Assembly: GCA_964631235.1 (NCBI GenBank)
Contig: CAZVZX010000001.1
Span: 124,001-188,000, forward strand
Reading direction: 5' to 3'
Length of the DNA: 64,000 nt
Source: JARKPK01 sp964631235
Lineage (GTDB): Bacteria > Planctomycetota > Planctomycetia > Pirellulales > Thermoguttaceae
Shown: positions 17,192-25,891 of the stretch, one piece after another
Numbering within the stretch: the stretch's first letter is position 1
Layout of the letters: every line of letters starts with the position of its first letter
Position numbers and translations under genes: made by a program
Notes under the pieces: model-generated
The model's database searches: none
Told to the model about the DNA's origin: nothing
The model's input: only the letters and a program-made list of their open reading frames with translations

Positions 17192-18601
17192 ATGGTTGAG
17201 CAACGACGACCGCCCGACGCACCGCATGCCGCTGTCGACGGCCGCGCCGCCCGGGCCTGGGTTGCTTTGGGTCGCCGGTTCGCGCCGCTGTTCGAGGCGT
17301 TCGTCCGCTGGGTGGTCGAACAGGTTCGGCAAGACGGCCTCGACCGCGTTTACTACTTCACACGCGAAGGCGAGTTCTTCGCCGCGATCCACCGCGCAAT
17401 TTTTCCGCTCAACGCGGCGGCTCCGCGTCCGATCGTGCTCGAGGTCAGTCGTCTGGCCACCTTCGCCGCATCATTGCCCGCGATTTCGCCCGCGGAACTG
17501 GCGGGCCTGTGGAGGCGCTATCCGCGGCAAACGCCTCGCTCGGTGCTGACGAGCCTCGGACTGCGCACCGATGATCTCCCGAATCGGGCCGAACGCTGGA
17601 GTCTCTCGGAAGATGAGCCGATCGAGCCCGCCGATCCCCGCTGGCTCGCCCTGCTGGGCGACGACCGCAACGCGCGCCGGCTCGAAGAACATCGCACCGC
17701 GCAACGGGCCGCACTCGATGCCTACTTGATCCGCCAAGGTTGGAGCGAAGCCGATGCCCGCGCGGCCGTGGTCGATATCGGTTGGCACGGCACGATCCAA
17801 GACCACTTGGCCCGCCTTCGTTCCGCATGCGACATTCGCGGCTACTACTTCGGGCTGATGCCGCAACGGACGCCCGCACATTCCGCCCTAACGTCGCACG
17901 CCCCGGAATGCATTTGGCCAACGACGCCGTTTCGCAAGAGCTTCGTGACGGAGTATCTTGCCGAAGGCGACCGGCACCTGGCCGGACAATTCCTCAAGTT
18001 CGTCGGTCCGATGGAGATGCTCTGCAATGCGCCGGGCGGTTCCGTTGTCGGCTACACGATCGACGATTCCGGCGCGCGCGCTGTGCGGCGGGCATCAGAC
18101 GGCGAGGAACGAATCTTCGAACAATACACCCGCCACTTTCAGGCGGGCGTACTGCACGCGGTCGGTGACAACGTACCGGTCGGCAATCTCAGTCCCTTGG
18201 TCGGCGATCGAAATGTGTCAGCCGACACGACCGAGCATTCAGCCGGCCTTCCCGGCCGTAATCGATGGCCCAAGCGCGAGCAGTGTTGGCGGCTGTTGCG
18301 CGAGCTGATGATCGATCCGCCGCGACTGATCGCCGTTGCACACGACCGCCTGCTCCATGACGAGTCGTTTGGGCTGGGGCGCCCGGTGGCAATGCACCAA
18401 TGGATTCCGGCCCGGCTCTACTGGGAAGCTCTCTTCTCGGCCGCCGCGCGGCAACGACTTTGGCAACAATTGACCACCGTACCTTGGCCGCACGGCTACT
18501 TGGTGGCGCGGCGATTGCGTTGGGTGAGCCGCCTGTTGAATCTCCGCTATTTTCGCGACTTGTCCGATCCGCATCGGGCGTCGCGCCGTCGCGCGGCATG
18601 A
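17192..18601 (+). CDS. HAD-less paralogue of the polysaccharide-cluster hydrolase (COG5610-like C-terminal module)
   Basis: A 469-residue cytoplasmic protein that resembles only the C-terminal module of the next gene. Shared marks are RVYYFTREGEFFAAIHRA (about 48-65, matching VARDGFLLRKL in the neighbour) and AVVDIGWHGTIQDHL followed by GYYFGLMP (about 190-215, matching LVDIGWRGTIADNL). The HAD phosphatase domain present in the neighbour is absent. COG5610-type proteins sit in surface polysaccharide loci but their reaction is not established. The ATG at 17192 is chosen over a TTG at 17162. The pair probably arose by duplication with loss of the HAD domain, and the two products may work together. 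Confidence 0.7.
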   Translation: MVEQRRPPDAPHAAVDGRAARAWVALGRRFAPLFEAFVRWVVEQVRQDGLDRVYYFTREGEFFAAIHRAIFPLNAAAPRPIVLEVSRLATFAASLPAISPAELAGLWRRYPRQTPRSVLTSLGLRTDDLPNRAERWSLSEDEPIEPADPRWLALLGDDRNARRLEEHRTAQRAALDAYLIRQGWSEADARAAVVDIGWHGTIQDHLARLRSACDIRGYYFGLMPQRTPAHSALTSHAPECIWPTTPFRKSFVTEYLAEGDRHLAGQFLKFVGPMEMLCNAPGGSVVGYTIDDSGARAVRRASDGEERIFEQYTRHFQAGVLHAVGDNVPVGNLSPLVGDRNVSADTTEHSAGLPGRNRWPKREQCWRLLRELMIDPPRLIAVAHDRLLHDESFGLGRPVAMHQWIPARLYWEALFSAAARQRLWQQLTTVPWPHGYLVARRLRWVSRLLNLRYFRDLSDPHRASRRRAA

Positions 18602-18628
18602 AGCCAGCAAACGAAAGAAGAACTGTAA

Positions 18629-18720
18629 CACACAATTGCGAAAGCGGCTGCGGGCGCAGCGAAGCGGCCCATTGCGTGTTGTCCCCGTTTGAACCACGTT
18701 CCGTTTTTCGCAATTCGATT
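18629..18720 (+). repeat. Dispersed structured repeat, copy B
   Basis: Well-preserved copy beginning CACACAATTGCG. Its ends form a 10-bp perfect inverted repeat (AATTGCGAAA at 18634-18643, TTTCGCAATT at 18706-18715) with the core GCGAAGCGGCC at 18659-18669 in the loop. It ends just before the HAD gene start and could form its leader. Confidence 0.75.
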
Positions 18721-18723
18721 CAG

Positions 18724-20709
18724 ATGAGCAAGGACGGCTCAATGAAGACTCTGTTTTCGGGCCTTTTCGTTCGGACGACGCCGTCGCCTACCCGCAACCT
18801 GCAGGCCGTGCGACGACGGGAAGCCACGGTTCGATCCGTTTCCGAACTCGAAAAATGGGTTTTCGCCGAGCTCAACCGGTACGACGGCATCTCGTTCGAC
18901 GTATTCGATACCCTGCTCCGTCGCACCGTTCACCCGCCGGAAGTCATCCCTCATGCCGCCACTGCTTGGCTCGCCCGCCGGCTGGAAGAACTCGGCCTTC
19001 GCCATTCGCCGCACGAACTCTGGACGCGCCGCCGGCGCTGCGAACTGTTGTTGCGGCAAGCAACGGCTGCCGAAGGGTTCGACGAGGAATTCCGACTAAG
19101 CGACCTGCTCTTCGACCTAGTCTTGAGCCTTCTGCCCGATCATCCGTCCCGCGAGACCGACGGGGCGGCACAGGCCGCGCTGGTCAGTCGCGTCGCAGCG
19201 CTGGCCGAGGAAGCGGCGAACTACGAACTGCAACTCGAGTTTCGGGCAACGGCCCCGGTTCCCCAAATGCCCGAACTGTTCGCCCGCTTGCGTGCTTCCG
19301 GCAAACGACTGGCCGTTTGCTCCGACATGTATCTCTCGGCCGATCAAATCGCCGCTTTGCTCGCGCAGCACGGCTACAACCTCGATGATGTGCCGGTGTT
19401 TGTTTCGTCGCAACACAAGCTCAACAAACGATCAGGCCGACTTTTTCGGCAAATGATCGAGAAGCAGGGTGTGCCCGCCGTGCGTTGGCTCCATATCGGC
19501 GACGATCCCTCGGCCGACATCAGACCGACACGGCGCCTGGGCATTTCCGCCGTTCGCTTGCGGCTGAAGGCCGAAGAGAAACGTCGGCACCGAATCGCGA
19601 CCTATTATTTTCGATCGCAGCAAACGCTGTGGCGCGGGGCCTTTGTCGCCGCCGCGGCCGGTTCATTTCCGCCGCCGCACGCGAGCAAATCGTTCTATTA
19701 CGAATACGGCCGCACGTGCCTGGGATTCCCCTTTGCCGTCTTCGCTCATCGATTGATCGAGCGCGTAAGCCGCGGCGGGGCCAACCGGCTGCTGTTCGTC
19801 GCCCGCGATGGATTCCTGCTGCGAAAACTCTACCAATGCCTTGCCGACCGGCTGGGCGTCGGCTACGGTTTACCGATCCATTATGCGGCCCTCTCGCGGC
19901 AGTCCACTGCTCCAAGCAACGAAGCCCAGCGAGAATTGCTCGACGAGTATCTCTCCGGCCGCGGATTCTGGGGTGCCGGACAACGGGTGGCGCTTGTCGA
20001 TATCGGCTGGCGCGGGACGATCGCCGACAATCTGCGGCAGACTTTCGGCAGCCGGAGCGACTTCCCCCAGCTTTGCGGCTGGTACTTCGGCTGGCGCGGG
20101 CGGAACGAGGCCGCGTATTCGTGCGCCGAGTTGGACGAAGCCTTGCTTGACGAAGGCCTGCTTTTCGACGCGCGCCGCGATCCCACGATTTCGGCCGCCG
20201 CGGCTCAATGCCTGCCGCTTTGGGAAGAGGCCGCCAAGGCGCCCCACGGTGCCACCTTGGGCTATGCCCGCACCGAGACGGAAGTAGTCCCCGTTTTCGC
20301 CGACAGCCGCCACCCGGGCCGAGCCGCCGAGATCCAATCGCAGCCGGCGCTTGCCGCGATGCAACGCGGCATTCTCGATTTTGCGGCCGCATACGCTGAT
20401 GCCATCGCCTGGATGGGCTATTCATCCGCCGACATGCTACCCTTCGCCCAAGCCGTTGTCTGCCGAGTCGCGTGCTTGCCGCGGCGCAGCGAGGCCCGGC
20501 ACCTGCTTGAAGCACTGCATCATTGCTCGGGCGACCGCAGCGACGGGCCGCTCGGCGATCCCCGGTTTCGGCCGTGGCGGCGCGAAAGTTGGCGCAACTT
20601 CTTTCACACCGGCTCACCGCGATGGCGGCAGGCGATGCTTGCCCAAGTCCACGTCGGAGCCGCTTGGCTCTTCTCCGCCTTCAACCTCATTCGAACGGCC
20701 CAACGATGA
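18724..20709 (+). CDS. HAD-superfamily hydrolase of polysaccharide cluster (COG5610-like)
   Basis: A 661-residue two-part protein. The N-terminal half is a HAD phosphatase: motif I SFDVFDTLLRR (about 56-66), motif II around VCSDMYLSADQ (about 197), a lysine in SSQHKLNKRSGR and the acidic motif HIGDDPSADI (about 257). The C-terminal half has LLFVARDGFLLRKLYQ (about 356) and VALVDIGWRGTIADNL (about 421), the module also found in the preceding gene. Such proteins occur in exopolysaccharide and O-antigen loci and may act on a phosphorylated sugar intermediate. The ATG at 18724 follows repeat copy B; a longer in-frame reading runs through the repeat and is not protein-like. The stop overlaps the next start as ATGA. 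Confidence 0.78.
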   Translation: MSKDGSMKTLFSGLFVRTTPSPTRNLQAVRRREATVRSVSELEKWVFAELNRYDGISFDVFDTLLRRTVHPPEVIPHAATAWLARRLEELGLRHSPHELWTRRRRCELLLRQATAAEGFDEEFRLSDLLFDLVLSLLPDHPSRETDGAAQAALVSRVAALAEEAANYELQLEFRATAPVPQMPELFARLRASGKRLAVCSDMYLSADQIAALLAQHGYNLDDVPVFVSSQHKLNKRSGRLFRQMIEKQGVPAVRWLHIGDDPSADIRPTRRLGISAVRLRLKAEEKRRHRIATYYFRSQQTLWRGAFVAAAAGSFPPPHASKSFYYEYGRTCLGFPFAVFAHRLIERVSRGGANRLLFVARDGFLLRKLYQCLADRLGVGYGLPIHYAALSRQSTAPSNEAQRELLDEYLSGRGFWGAGQRVALVDIGWRGTIADNLRQTFGSRSDFPQLCGWYFGWRGRNEAAYSCAELDEALLDEGLLFDARRDPTISAAAAQCLPLWEEAAKAPHGATLGYARTETEVVPVFADSRHPGRAAEIQSQPALAAMQRGILDFAAAYADAIAWMGYSSADMLPFAQAVVCRVACLPRRSEARHLLEALHHCSGDRSDGPLGDPRFRPWRRESWRNFFHTGSPRWRQAMLAQVHVGAAWLFSAFNLIRTAQR

Positions 20710-21479
20710 ACATTCCTTTCTTCATCCACGAATCGAGCGACTCCGCGCCGTTGGCGGTGCCCGTCTTCGGGTCGCCAGGTGCCACTCGCCCGCAGGGCGA
20801 TCGGCCACCGATGCGCGCAGCCGCGGCAGAAGCCCCAAGCGCCGCCTGCGCAGCAAGCACCGGTCACGCAAGTCATTTGCACTTCGAACCAGCTACAAAC
20901 CAGCCGGCCGCCGCTGCTTCCGCCCCAGAACAGAGCGTGATCTATCGCTTCGATCAGGCCGACTACGCGGCACTGGCACGTCGCTACTCGGCATTGCTTC
21001 GCCAAGCACTCTCTGACGAAACACGGCCGACCGATCAGCACGCATTCTGCCGGCGGATGCTCGAGGAACTCGAACGCACGCTGACCAAGTTTCGTACGAT
21101 CAGCGGCCGACAATCGGTTTCGGACGCGCGATTCGACGCTGAAATGGAGCTTCAATGGCTCTGCAATCAATGCGAGGGATTTTTCGGAGCCGCAGTAGCG
21201 TCCGAACTCGACACAAGCCGTCTGAATGCTAATGCGCCAGCGGCCGATCCGGCGACGACCGACGCAGAATTGGTGGCCATTTCCTTCCTGTTCGCCATCG
21301 GCCGCGCAGCCGCCGGCCGGTCGATCGATCGCGCCGCTTGGCTGCATCACGGCGGCGGAGCGATGAGCATCTTAGGACATCAGCTCCGCGAAGCACTCGC
21401 CCGAACCGTCGCCTGGCTGCGCCGTCACGGCGCCGCCGTCAAAGCCATCATCCGTCGCACCGAACAACGCGGCCCATAG
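20706..21479 (+). CDS. Hypothetical protein coupled to the HAD gene
   Basis: A 257-residue protein of unknown function. Its ATG overlaps the stop of the HAD gene (ATGA), so the two are translationally coupled. The first 90 residues are low-complexity and Ala/Pro-rich; residues 95-190 look helical and globular (FDQADYAALARRYSALL, then RRMLEELERTLTKFRTI); the rest is also helical. No signal peptide, membrane helix or catalytic motif is visible. Coupling and position between the HAD gene and a GT4 gene imply a part in the polysaccharide pathway, perhaps as a partner of the HAD protein. Confidence 0.65.
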   Translation: MNIPFFIHESSDSAPLAVPVFGSPGATRPQGDRPPMRAAAAEAPSAACAASTGHASHLHFEPATNQPAAAASAPEQSVIYRFDQADYAALARRYSALLRQALSDETRPTDQHAFCRRMLEELERTLTKFRTISGRQSVSDARFDAEMELQWLCNQCEGFFGAAVASELDTSRLNANAPAADPATTDAELVAISFLFAIGRAAAGRSIDRAAWLHHGGGAMSILGHQLREALARTVAWLRRHGAAVKAIIRRTEQRGP

Positions 21480-21514
21480 AGGGTGGCTTGCCGTCTCAAT
21501 TCGCTCAAGAGCCA

Positions 21515-22897
21515 ATGATGCAGCCTGTTCTGTTCGTAGCGCATTCCTCAACCTGGGGCGGGGCCGAAAAGTGCCTCGCCCTGCTATTAGAAGCCTTGCC
21601 CCGCGACCGATTCTCGCCGGTGGTTGCGGCCCGCCCTCAACCGCTTTGCTGGCGCCGCGCCGGACGATTCGAGCAATTCTGCCGCCGTGCCGACATCCCG
21701 ATCAACCGCACCGATTTTGTCTGGTGGGTCCGCAACTGGCGTCACGACGCGGCCTTCGCTGCCCGACTGGCTGAGCGCGTGGAGCGACTCAGTGCAATCA
21801 TCCGCCGCGTCGGCCCCGGCGTGGTCATCACCAACACCTCCGCAGTCGTCGAGGGCGCGTTGGCAGCCGCCCAGTGCGGCGTGCCGCATGTGTGGCATGT
21901 TTTGGAGATGCTGAGCGAAGATCCGGACCTCGCCCCGTTTCTGCCGCTCGACGAGTTTTACGGGCTGCTCACCGAATGGTCGTCGCGGATCGTCGCCGTT
22001 TCGCAAGCGGTTGCCGATGACATCCGCAAGTTCGTCCCGAACGCGGCCGTGGACGTCATTCATACGGGGCTGCCGGTTACACAGCCCAGCCAACCGGAAC
22101 GAAAGTCGCTCGTCTTTCGCGTGCGCGATGACGCCCCAGTCGTGTTGTACGTCGGACTGCTCAGCCGCCGCAAGGGCGTGCTCGATCTGGTCGAGGCGGC
22201 GCGGCAAGCCCTGGCCAAACGCTCCGACGCGCAATTCTTTCTCGCCGGCCGCAACGGCGGAGTCGGCCGCGAGGTGCGACAAGCGATCAAGGCCGCCGGT
22301 CTGACGACCAACGTGCATCTGCTCGGGCAACGCAACGATGTCCCACGGCTTCTGGCCGCATGCGATCTGATGGTGCTGCCCTCGTGGGCCGACCCGCTGC
22401 CGGTAGCCGTTCTCGAAGCGATCAGCCAGGGGGTTCCCGTGGTCGCCACGCGCAGCGGCGGTTGCAGCGACATGGTCATCGACGGCTGCACCGGGCGGTT
22501 GGTGCCGCCCCGCACGCCGGCGGCCCTTGCCGAGGCGATCGTCGAGCTACTGGCCGACGAGCCGCGCCGCCGAGAGATGGGCCGCCAGGCGCGACGCCAC
22601 TTTGAAGCGCACTTCACTGCCGATGTTCACGCGGCAAAGTTCGCACAACTACTCGAAGAAGTCGCCCGTTGCAGCGCCATCCCGAAAAGAGCCGGCGGCG
22701 AAGTCCCCGAAGGGCCCGCTACCGCGGTCGATGCGCCGGATGCAAAGCGGCGCGAGGCCGCCGTTGCCGCTGCGATCGAGCGGCTGAGGACGGCGGCCCT
22801 TCAGCGGCGCGATCGATGCCGTCGCACGGCCTCTCTGCGCGAGCGATTGCTCGAACGCGCCATCACCGTGGCATATACGCTGCGATTGATCCGATGA
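21515..22897 (+). CDS. Glycosyltransferase family 4
   Basis: GT-B glycosyltransferase, 460 residues. It starts with the N-terminal strand and glycine-rich loop LFVAHSSTWGGAEKCLALLL, then has the donor site strand VVLYVGLLSRRKGVLDLVEA (about 208-227), VHLLGQRNDVPRLLAACDLMVLPSW and the E-x7-E region PVAVLEAISQGVPVVATRSG. A 70-residue helical, basic C-terminal tail (from about 395) exceeds the usual family length. The start is at the double ATG 21515/21518; the in-frame sequence before it overlaps the previous gene and is not protein-like. It closes the polysaccharide block and converges on recJ. Confidence 0.87.
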   Translation: MMQPVLFVAHSSTWGGAEKCLALLLEALPRDRFSPVVAARPQPLCWRRAGRFEQFCRRADIPINRTDFVWWVRNWRHDAAFAARLAERVERLSAIIRRVGPGVVITNTSAVVEGALAAAQCGVPHVWHVLEMLSEDPDLAPFLPLDEFYGLLTEWSSRIVAVSQAVADDIRKFVPNAAVDVIHTGLPVTQPSQPERKSLVFRVRDDAPVVLYVGLLSRRKGVLDLVEAARQALAKRSDAQFFLAGRNGGVGREVRQAIKAAGLTTNVHLLGQRNDVPRLLAACDLMVLPSWADPLPVAVLEAISQGVPVVATRSGGCSDMVIDGCTGRLVPPRTPAALAEAIVELLADEPRRREMGRQARRHFEAHFTADVHAAKFAQLLEEVARCSAIPKRAGGEVPEGPATAVDAPDAKRREAAVAAAIERLRTAALQRRDRCRRTASLRERLLERAITVAYTLRLIR

Positions 22898-23013
22898 GAC
22901 GGCCAACGTCGGAAATCGGAGGGGGACACGGCAACTCGAACGCGGGACGCTGAAAAACGACCGTCCTTCGTAAGTCGCCCATACGCACCCGATGCCGAAC
23001 GGTGCCGAGAGAT

Positions 23014-24762
23014 TCAGCAGACGCAGCGGCGCCAATCGACCAACCGCAGCTCCACGCGGCGACGGCCGCCGAAGTCGTTGATTTGCGGCTCGAACGCCAC
23101 ATCGATCGGTTGCTCAAGCGACGACAACTCCGCCAACCAATCGGCCGCGCGAAACGCCACGGCCCGCATCATCACGCCGTCCTGTTTCACCCGAACTTGA
23201 AGGTGCTCTCCCGTTTTCCCCATGGGCTTGGGCGGTTCGGCCAACTGCACCCGCGAAGCGCAAAGCACGGGCCGGGCATTGCCAGCTCCAAAGGGCGCCA
23301 ACAGTTCGATCTGTTGAACAACCTCGGCGGTAACGCCGCCCAACGGCGTTTCGGCATCGATGCGAAGCTCGGCGGTGTTCGACGTGCCCGCGGTCCGTGC
23401 CGAAACCGCATCGACGAACGCCGCCCGAAAGGCATCGATCTGCTGCTCGTCAATTCGGAACCCGGCTGCCTCGGCATGACCTCCGAAGCGGAGCAGAAAG
23501 GGGGCGGCCTCTGCCAACGCCTCGATCAGCGACACCCCGGCCGCCCCGCATCGCGCCGACCCGATGCCCGCCCGCCCTCGTGCCGGATCGAGCGAAATCA
23601 ACGCAACAGGCCGCTGATACTTCTCGGCCAACGCCCCGGCCACGATGCCGATTACGCCCGGATGCCACTGGTAGTCGGCCAGAACGAAAGCGGCGTCGTT
23701 TTCGGCATCGAACCGCTCTTTGATTTGCTTGACGGCCGCACGGCGAATGCTCTCTTGGATCGTCTTGCGCGATTCGTTGAGCTGATGAATATAGTCAGCC
23801 AACTCCGCGGCCCGAGCCGGCTTGTCGGTAAGCAACAACTCCAAACCCAACTGAGGCTGCCCCAGCCGCCCCACGGCATTCAATCGCGGCGCCAATTCGT
23901 AGGCCAGATGTTCGCCGGTCAGCGATTCCGCCTTTTGCAAGCCGGCGGCTCGCAGAAGCTCGGCGATGCCCAACACCGGCGACTTGAGCAGACTGACCAA
24001 TCCGTGCCGGACCAAAATGCGATTTTCGTCGAGCAACGGCACAACATCGGCCACCGTACCCAAGGCCGTCAATCCCACCGCCTGCATCAGAAAGTCTCGC
24101 ATTTCCGGACTGACGCGGCGCCCCTCCGACGCCTTCTGGGCCAGGGCCCACGCCAATTTGAAGGCCACCCCCACGCCGCTAAGCCACGGAAATGGATAGC
24201 GCGTTCCCGGCAGCGCCGGATGAACCACGGCCGACGCCCGCGGCAACTGCCGCCCCGGCTGATGGTGATCGGTGATGATCAGTTCCAAGCCGGCCTCGGC
24301 GGCGGCCTCGGCCTCGGCCAAGGCGTTGATGCCGCAATCCACCGTTACGACCAGCGAAGCGCCCTGCTCGGCCAGCGTCCGCAACGATTCCACGCTGAGC
24401 CCGTAGCCCTCGTCGATCCGGTGCGGCACGTAGGTTGTCACATGTCCGCCCAGCATGCGAAGGCAACGGGCCAACACGGCGGTCGCCGTCATCCCGTCAA
24501 CGTCGTAGTCGCCGAAAACAACGATCGGCCGCCGCGCCCGAACTGCTTCGTAGAGTCGTTCGGCGGCCTGCGTACAGCCGGGAAGCTCCTCGGGCGGACG
24601 CAACGCCGAGAGCCGAGGATCGAGAAAGGTTCGCGCCGAGTCCGCATCGGCGTTCCCTCGGCTAATCAGAAGCTGAGCAACGACCGCCGGCACTCCGACC
24701 GCGCGCTGTAGCGATGCAATTCGGTCCGCATCGTGCGGGAAGATCCGCCAAACCTTGGCCAT
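23014..24762 (-). CDS. recJ: Single-stranded-DNA-specific exonuclease RecJ
   Basis: RecJ degrades single-stranded DNA 5' to 3' in recombination and mismatch repair. The DHH phosphoesterase motifs are intact: VVFGDYDVDGMTA (Asp85, Asp87, Asp89), TVDCG near 141 and ITDHHQPG (165-167), then HPALPG. The DHHA1 domain shows RFGGHAEAAGFRI and the C-terminal OB-like part ends in the basic tail. The 582-residue length is standard. It is a single gene on the minus strand with its ATG at 24762; no operon partner is evident. Confidence 0.95.
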   Translation of the reverse strand: MAKVWRIFPHDADRIASLQRAVGVPAVVAQLLISRGNADADSARTFLDPRLSALRPPEELPGCTQAAERLYEAVRARRPIVVFGDYDVDGMTATAVLARCLRMLGGHVTTYVPHRIDEGYGLSVESLRTLAEQGASLVVTVDCGINALAEAEAAAEAGLELIITDHHQPGRQLPRASAVVHPALPGTRYPFPWLSGVGVAFKLAWALAQKASEGRRVSPEMRDFLMQAVGLTALGTVADVVPLLDENRILVRHGLVSLLKSPVLGIAELLRAAGLQKAESLTGEHLAYELAPRLNAVGRLGQPQLGLELLLTDKPARAAELADYIHQLNESRKTIQESIRRAAVKQIKERFDAENDAAFVLADYQWHPGVIGIVAGALAEKYQRPVALISLDPARGRAGIGSARCGAAGVSLIEALAEAAPFLLRFGGHAEAAGFRIDEQQIDAFRAAFVDAVSARTAGTSNTAELRIDAETPLGGVTAEVVQQIELLAPFGAGNARPVLCASRVQLAEPPKPMGKTGEHLQVRVKQDGVMMRAVAFRAADWLAELSSLEQPIDVAFEPQINDFGGRRRVELRLVDWRRCVC

Positions 24763-25106
24763 CGGTGTTATCCGTCGGCATCCGTCCCGGGCTGCTGCCC
24801 GTGCTCACCCATCCATCGTCATCCCGCCGTTCGGCGAAGCGCCGTTTCACACAAGCGCCAACCGGGGAGTGTTTTTCCATGCCCCCCGAAAAAAAGAACG
24901 CCCCTCAACAAAAGGGCGATAGACATTCGGCCCACCGTGGGGCCGACAAAATCGTCCCACGCCCACAGGAACACGGTAACGAGCACCGCAACGCGGCCGA
25001 CCGCGACTTTCCCCGCTCAGCGCGCTATCGGATGCTGCGGTTCTTCCAAACAGCTCGGAAAATACCGCTTGTCGCACAAGCTGCCCGCACACAAGCGCGC
25101 TGCGGC
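24763..25106. other. Spacer between recJ and rpmG
   Basis: No gene or tRNA is visible. It carries a minus-strand terminator at 24889-24918 and a second hairpin just upstream of it near 24926-24946 (TCGGCCC / GGGCCGA). The transcript of rpmG would run through about 190 nt before ending here. Confidence 0.5.
24889..24918 (-). terminator. Rho-independent terminator, minus strand
   Basis: Stem CGCCC(C)T / AGGGCG with one bulged base. On the minus strand it is followed by TTCTTTTTTT. It is the likely end of the rpmG transcript. Confidence 0.65.
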
Positions 25107-25271
25107 TTATTTCTTCTTCTCGACGTGTTCCGTGTGGCGGCGCAGGCGCGGACAATATTTTTTCAGGGTCAGCTTCTCGCCGCCCGGCTTGCGCTTCAGC
25201 ACGTAGTTGTATTCGCCAGTCTCTTTGCAAACCAAGAATACGGTTTCGCTTTTCTTCTTGCTCTTCGCCAT
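25107..25271 (-). CDS. rpmG: 50S ribosomal protein bL33
   Basis: Small ribosomal protein of the large subunit, 54 residues, very basic. The sequence follows the family: MAKSKKKSETVFLVCKETG at the start, then NYVLKRKP and KKYCPRLRRHTEHVEKKK at the end. Only two cysteines remain (VCKE, KYCPRL), so the four-Cys zinc ribbon of the C+ type is not complete; it is best called a C- type paralogue. The ATG at 25271 gives the family N-terminus. It is transcribed from a promoter near 25402-25430, with a leader of about 125 nt. The secE and nusG genes, often adjacent, are absent. Confidence 0.93.
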   Translation of the reverse strand: MAKSKKKSETVFLVCKETGEYNYVLKRKPGGEKLTLKKYCPRLRRHTEHVEKKK

Positions 25272-25401
25272 GGTTTCGTCCTTCGGTCGGCGGCCCCTGC
25301 CGAAAAATACCGACGCACTCTTTTCGGCCCGAGCGGAATCGGGCAACGCTTACGGAAAGCCGGCAAGCCGGCCGATTCTCTACGGTCCACGTAAACTCAA
25401 A

Positions 25402-25430
25402 ATTATAAGGCTCTGCGGCCCGTCTGCCTA
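25402..25430 (-). promoter_or_regulatory. Putative rpmG promoter
   Basis: Read on the minus strand: -35 TAGGCA (25430-25425), 17-bp spacer, -10 TATAAT (25407-25402), then TTTGAGTTTACG. The acpP promoter has the same spacing and nearly the same downstream sequence. Confidence 0.55.
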
Positions 25431-25650
25431 CCGGGACCAGAGAACGGACAAGTGAAGCGCCGCCCCTTAGACAATGACTACTCGCAAGGGCTTGGCCCTC
25501 GATGACAAAAACACCCGCGGATTGCCCAACACCCCGGTGCCGACCGAGACGCTCAACCGAGCAAGCCCAAAGGCGAGTCTCGACCGCCGGCCGCGTCGCC
25601 TGCCGGGCCGTCGGCTCAACCGCCAAGCGACAACCGTGATTCAGTACGAC

Positions 25651-25678
25651 TTGACAATATACAGCCGTATATTATACT
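25651..25678 (+). promoter_or_regulatory. Promoter with palindromic operator, probably for lexA
   Basis: A consensus -35 TTGACA (25651-25656) and -10 TATACT (25673-25678) are separated by 16 bp. The spacer is occupied by a palindrome, AATATAC-AGCC-GTATATT (25656-25673, 7-bp arms). A protein bound there would block RNA polymerase. LexA autoregulates its gene in many bacteria, so this is a candidate LexA operator. Confidence 0.65.
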
Positions 25679-25891
25679 ATTGTCCAGTAGCGGGTAAGAT
25701 GAATGGCGTCTGAAGGGCGCAGGCTGTCACGACTCGCCCTGCGGCTGCGGCCGCGTTTGTTCTCGAACAAACAAAACGGTCCGCCTGCCGCCCGTCGAAG
25801 GCTGAATGTTTCGTTACGAATCGGCGTTAGGCGATTGCCCGCCATTAATCAGACTGTTCAACCTCAGTTCGAATCCCCAAGGAGCGCAACG

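Larger units (their letters stand above)
25272..25891. other. Divergent rpmG/lexA promoter region
   Basis: This region lies between two divergent genes. It holds the rpmG promoter on the minus strand and a strong promoter with a palindrome in its spacer on the plus strand. I see no further gene; the short frames here are not protein-like. Confidence 0.55.

Noticed and set aside
24926..24946. Second hairpin near the rpmG terminator as a separate RNA gene
   Set aside because: It is a simple 7-bp stem without promoter or conserved core; more likely part of the 3' end.
25867..25878. T-loop-like sequence GTTCGAATCCCC suggesting a tRNA
   Set aside because: The flanking bases do not form a T stem and no acceptor, D or anticodon arm can be drawn; it lies just before the lexA Shine-Dalgarno.
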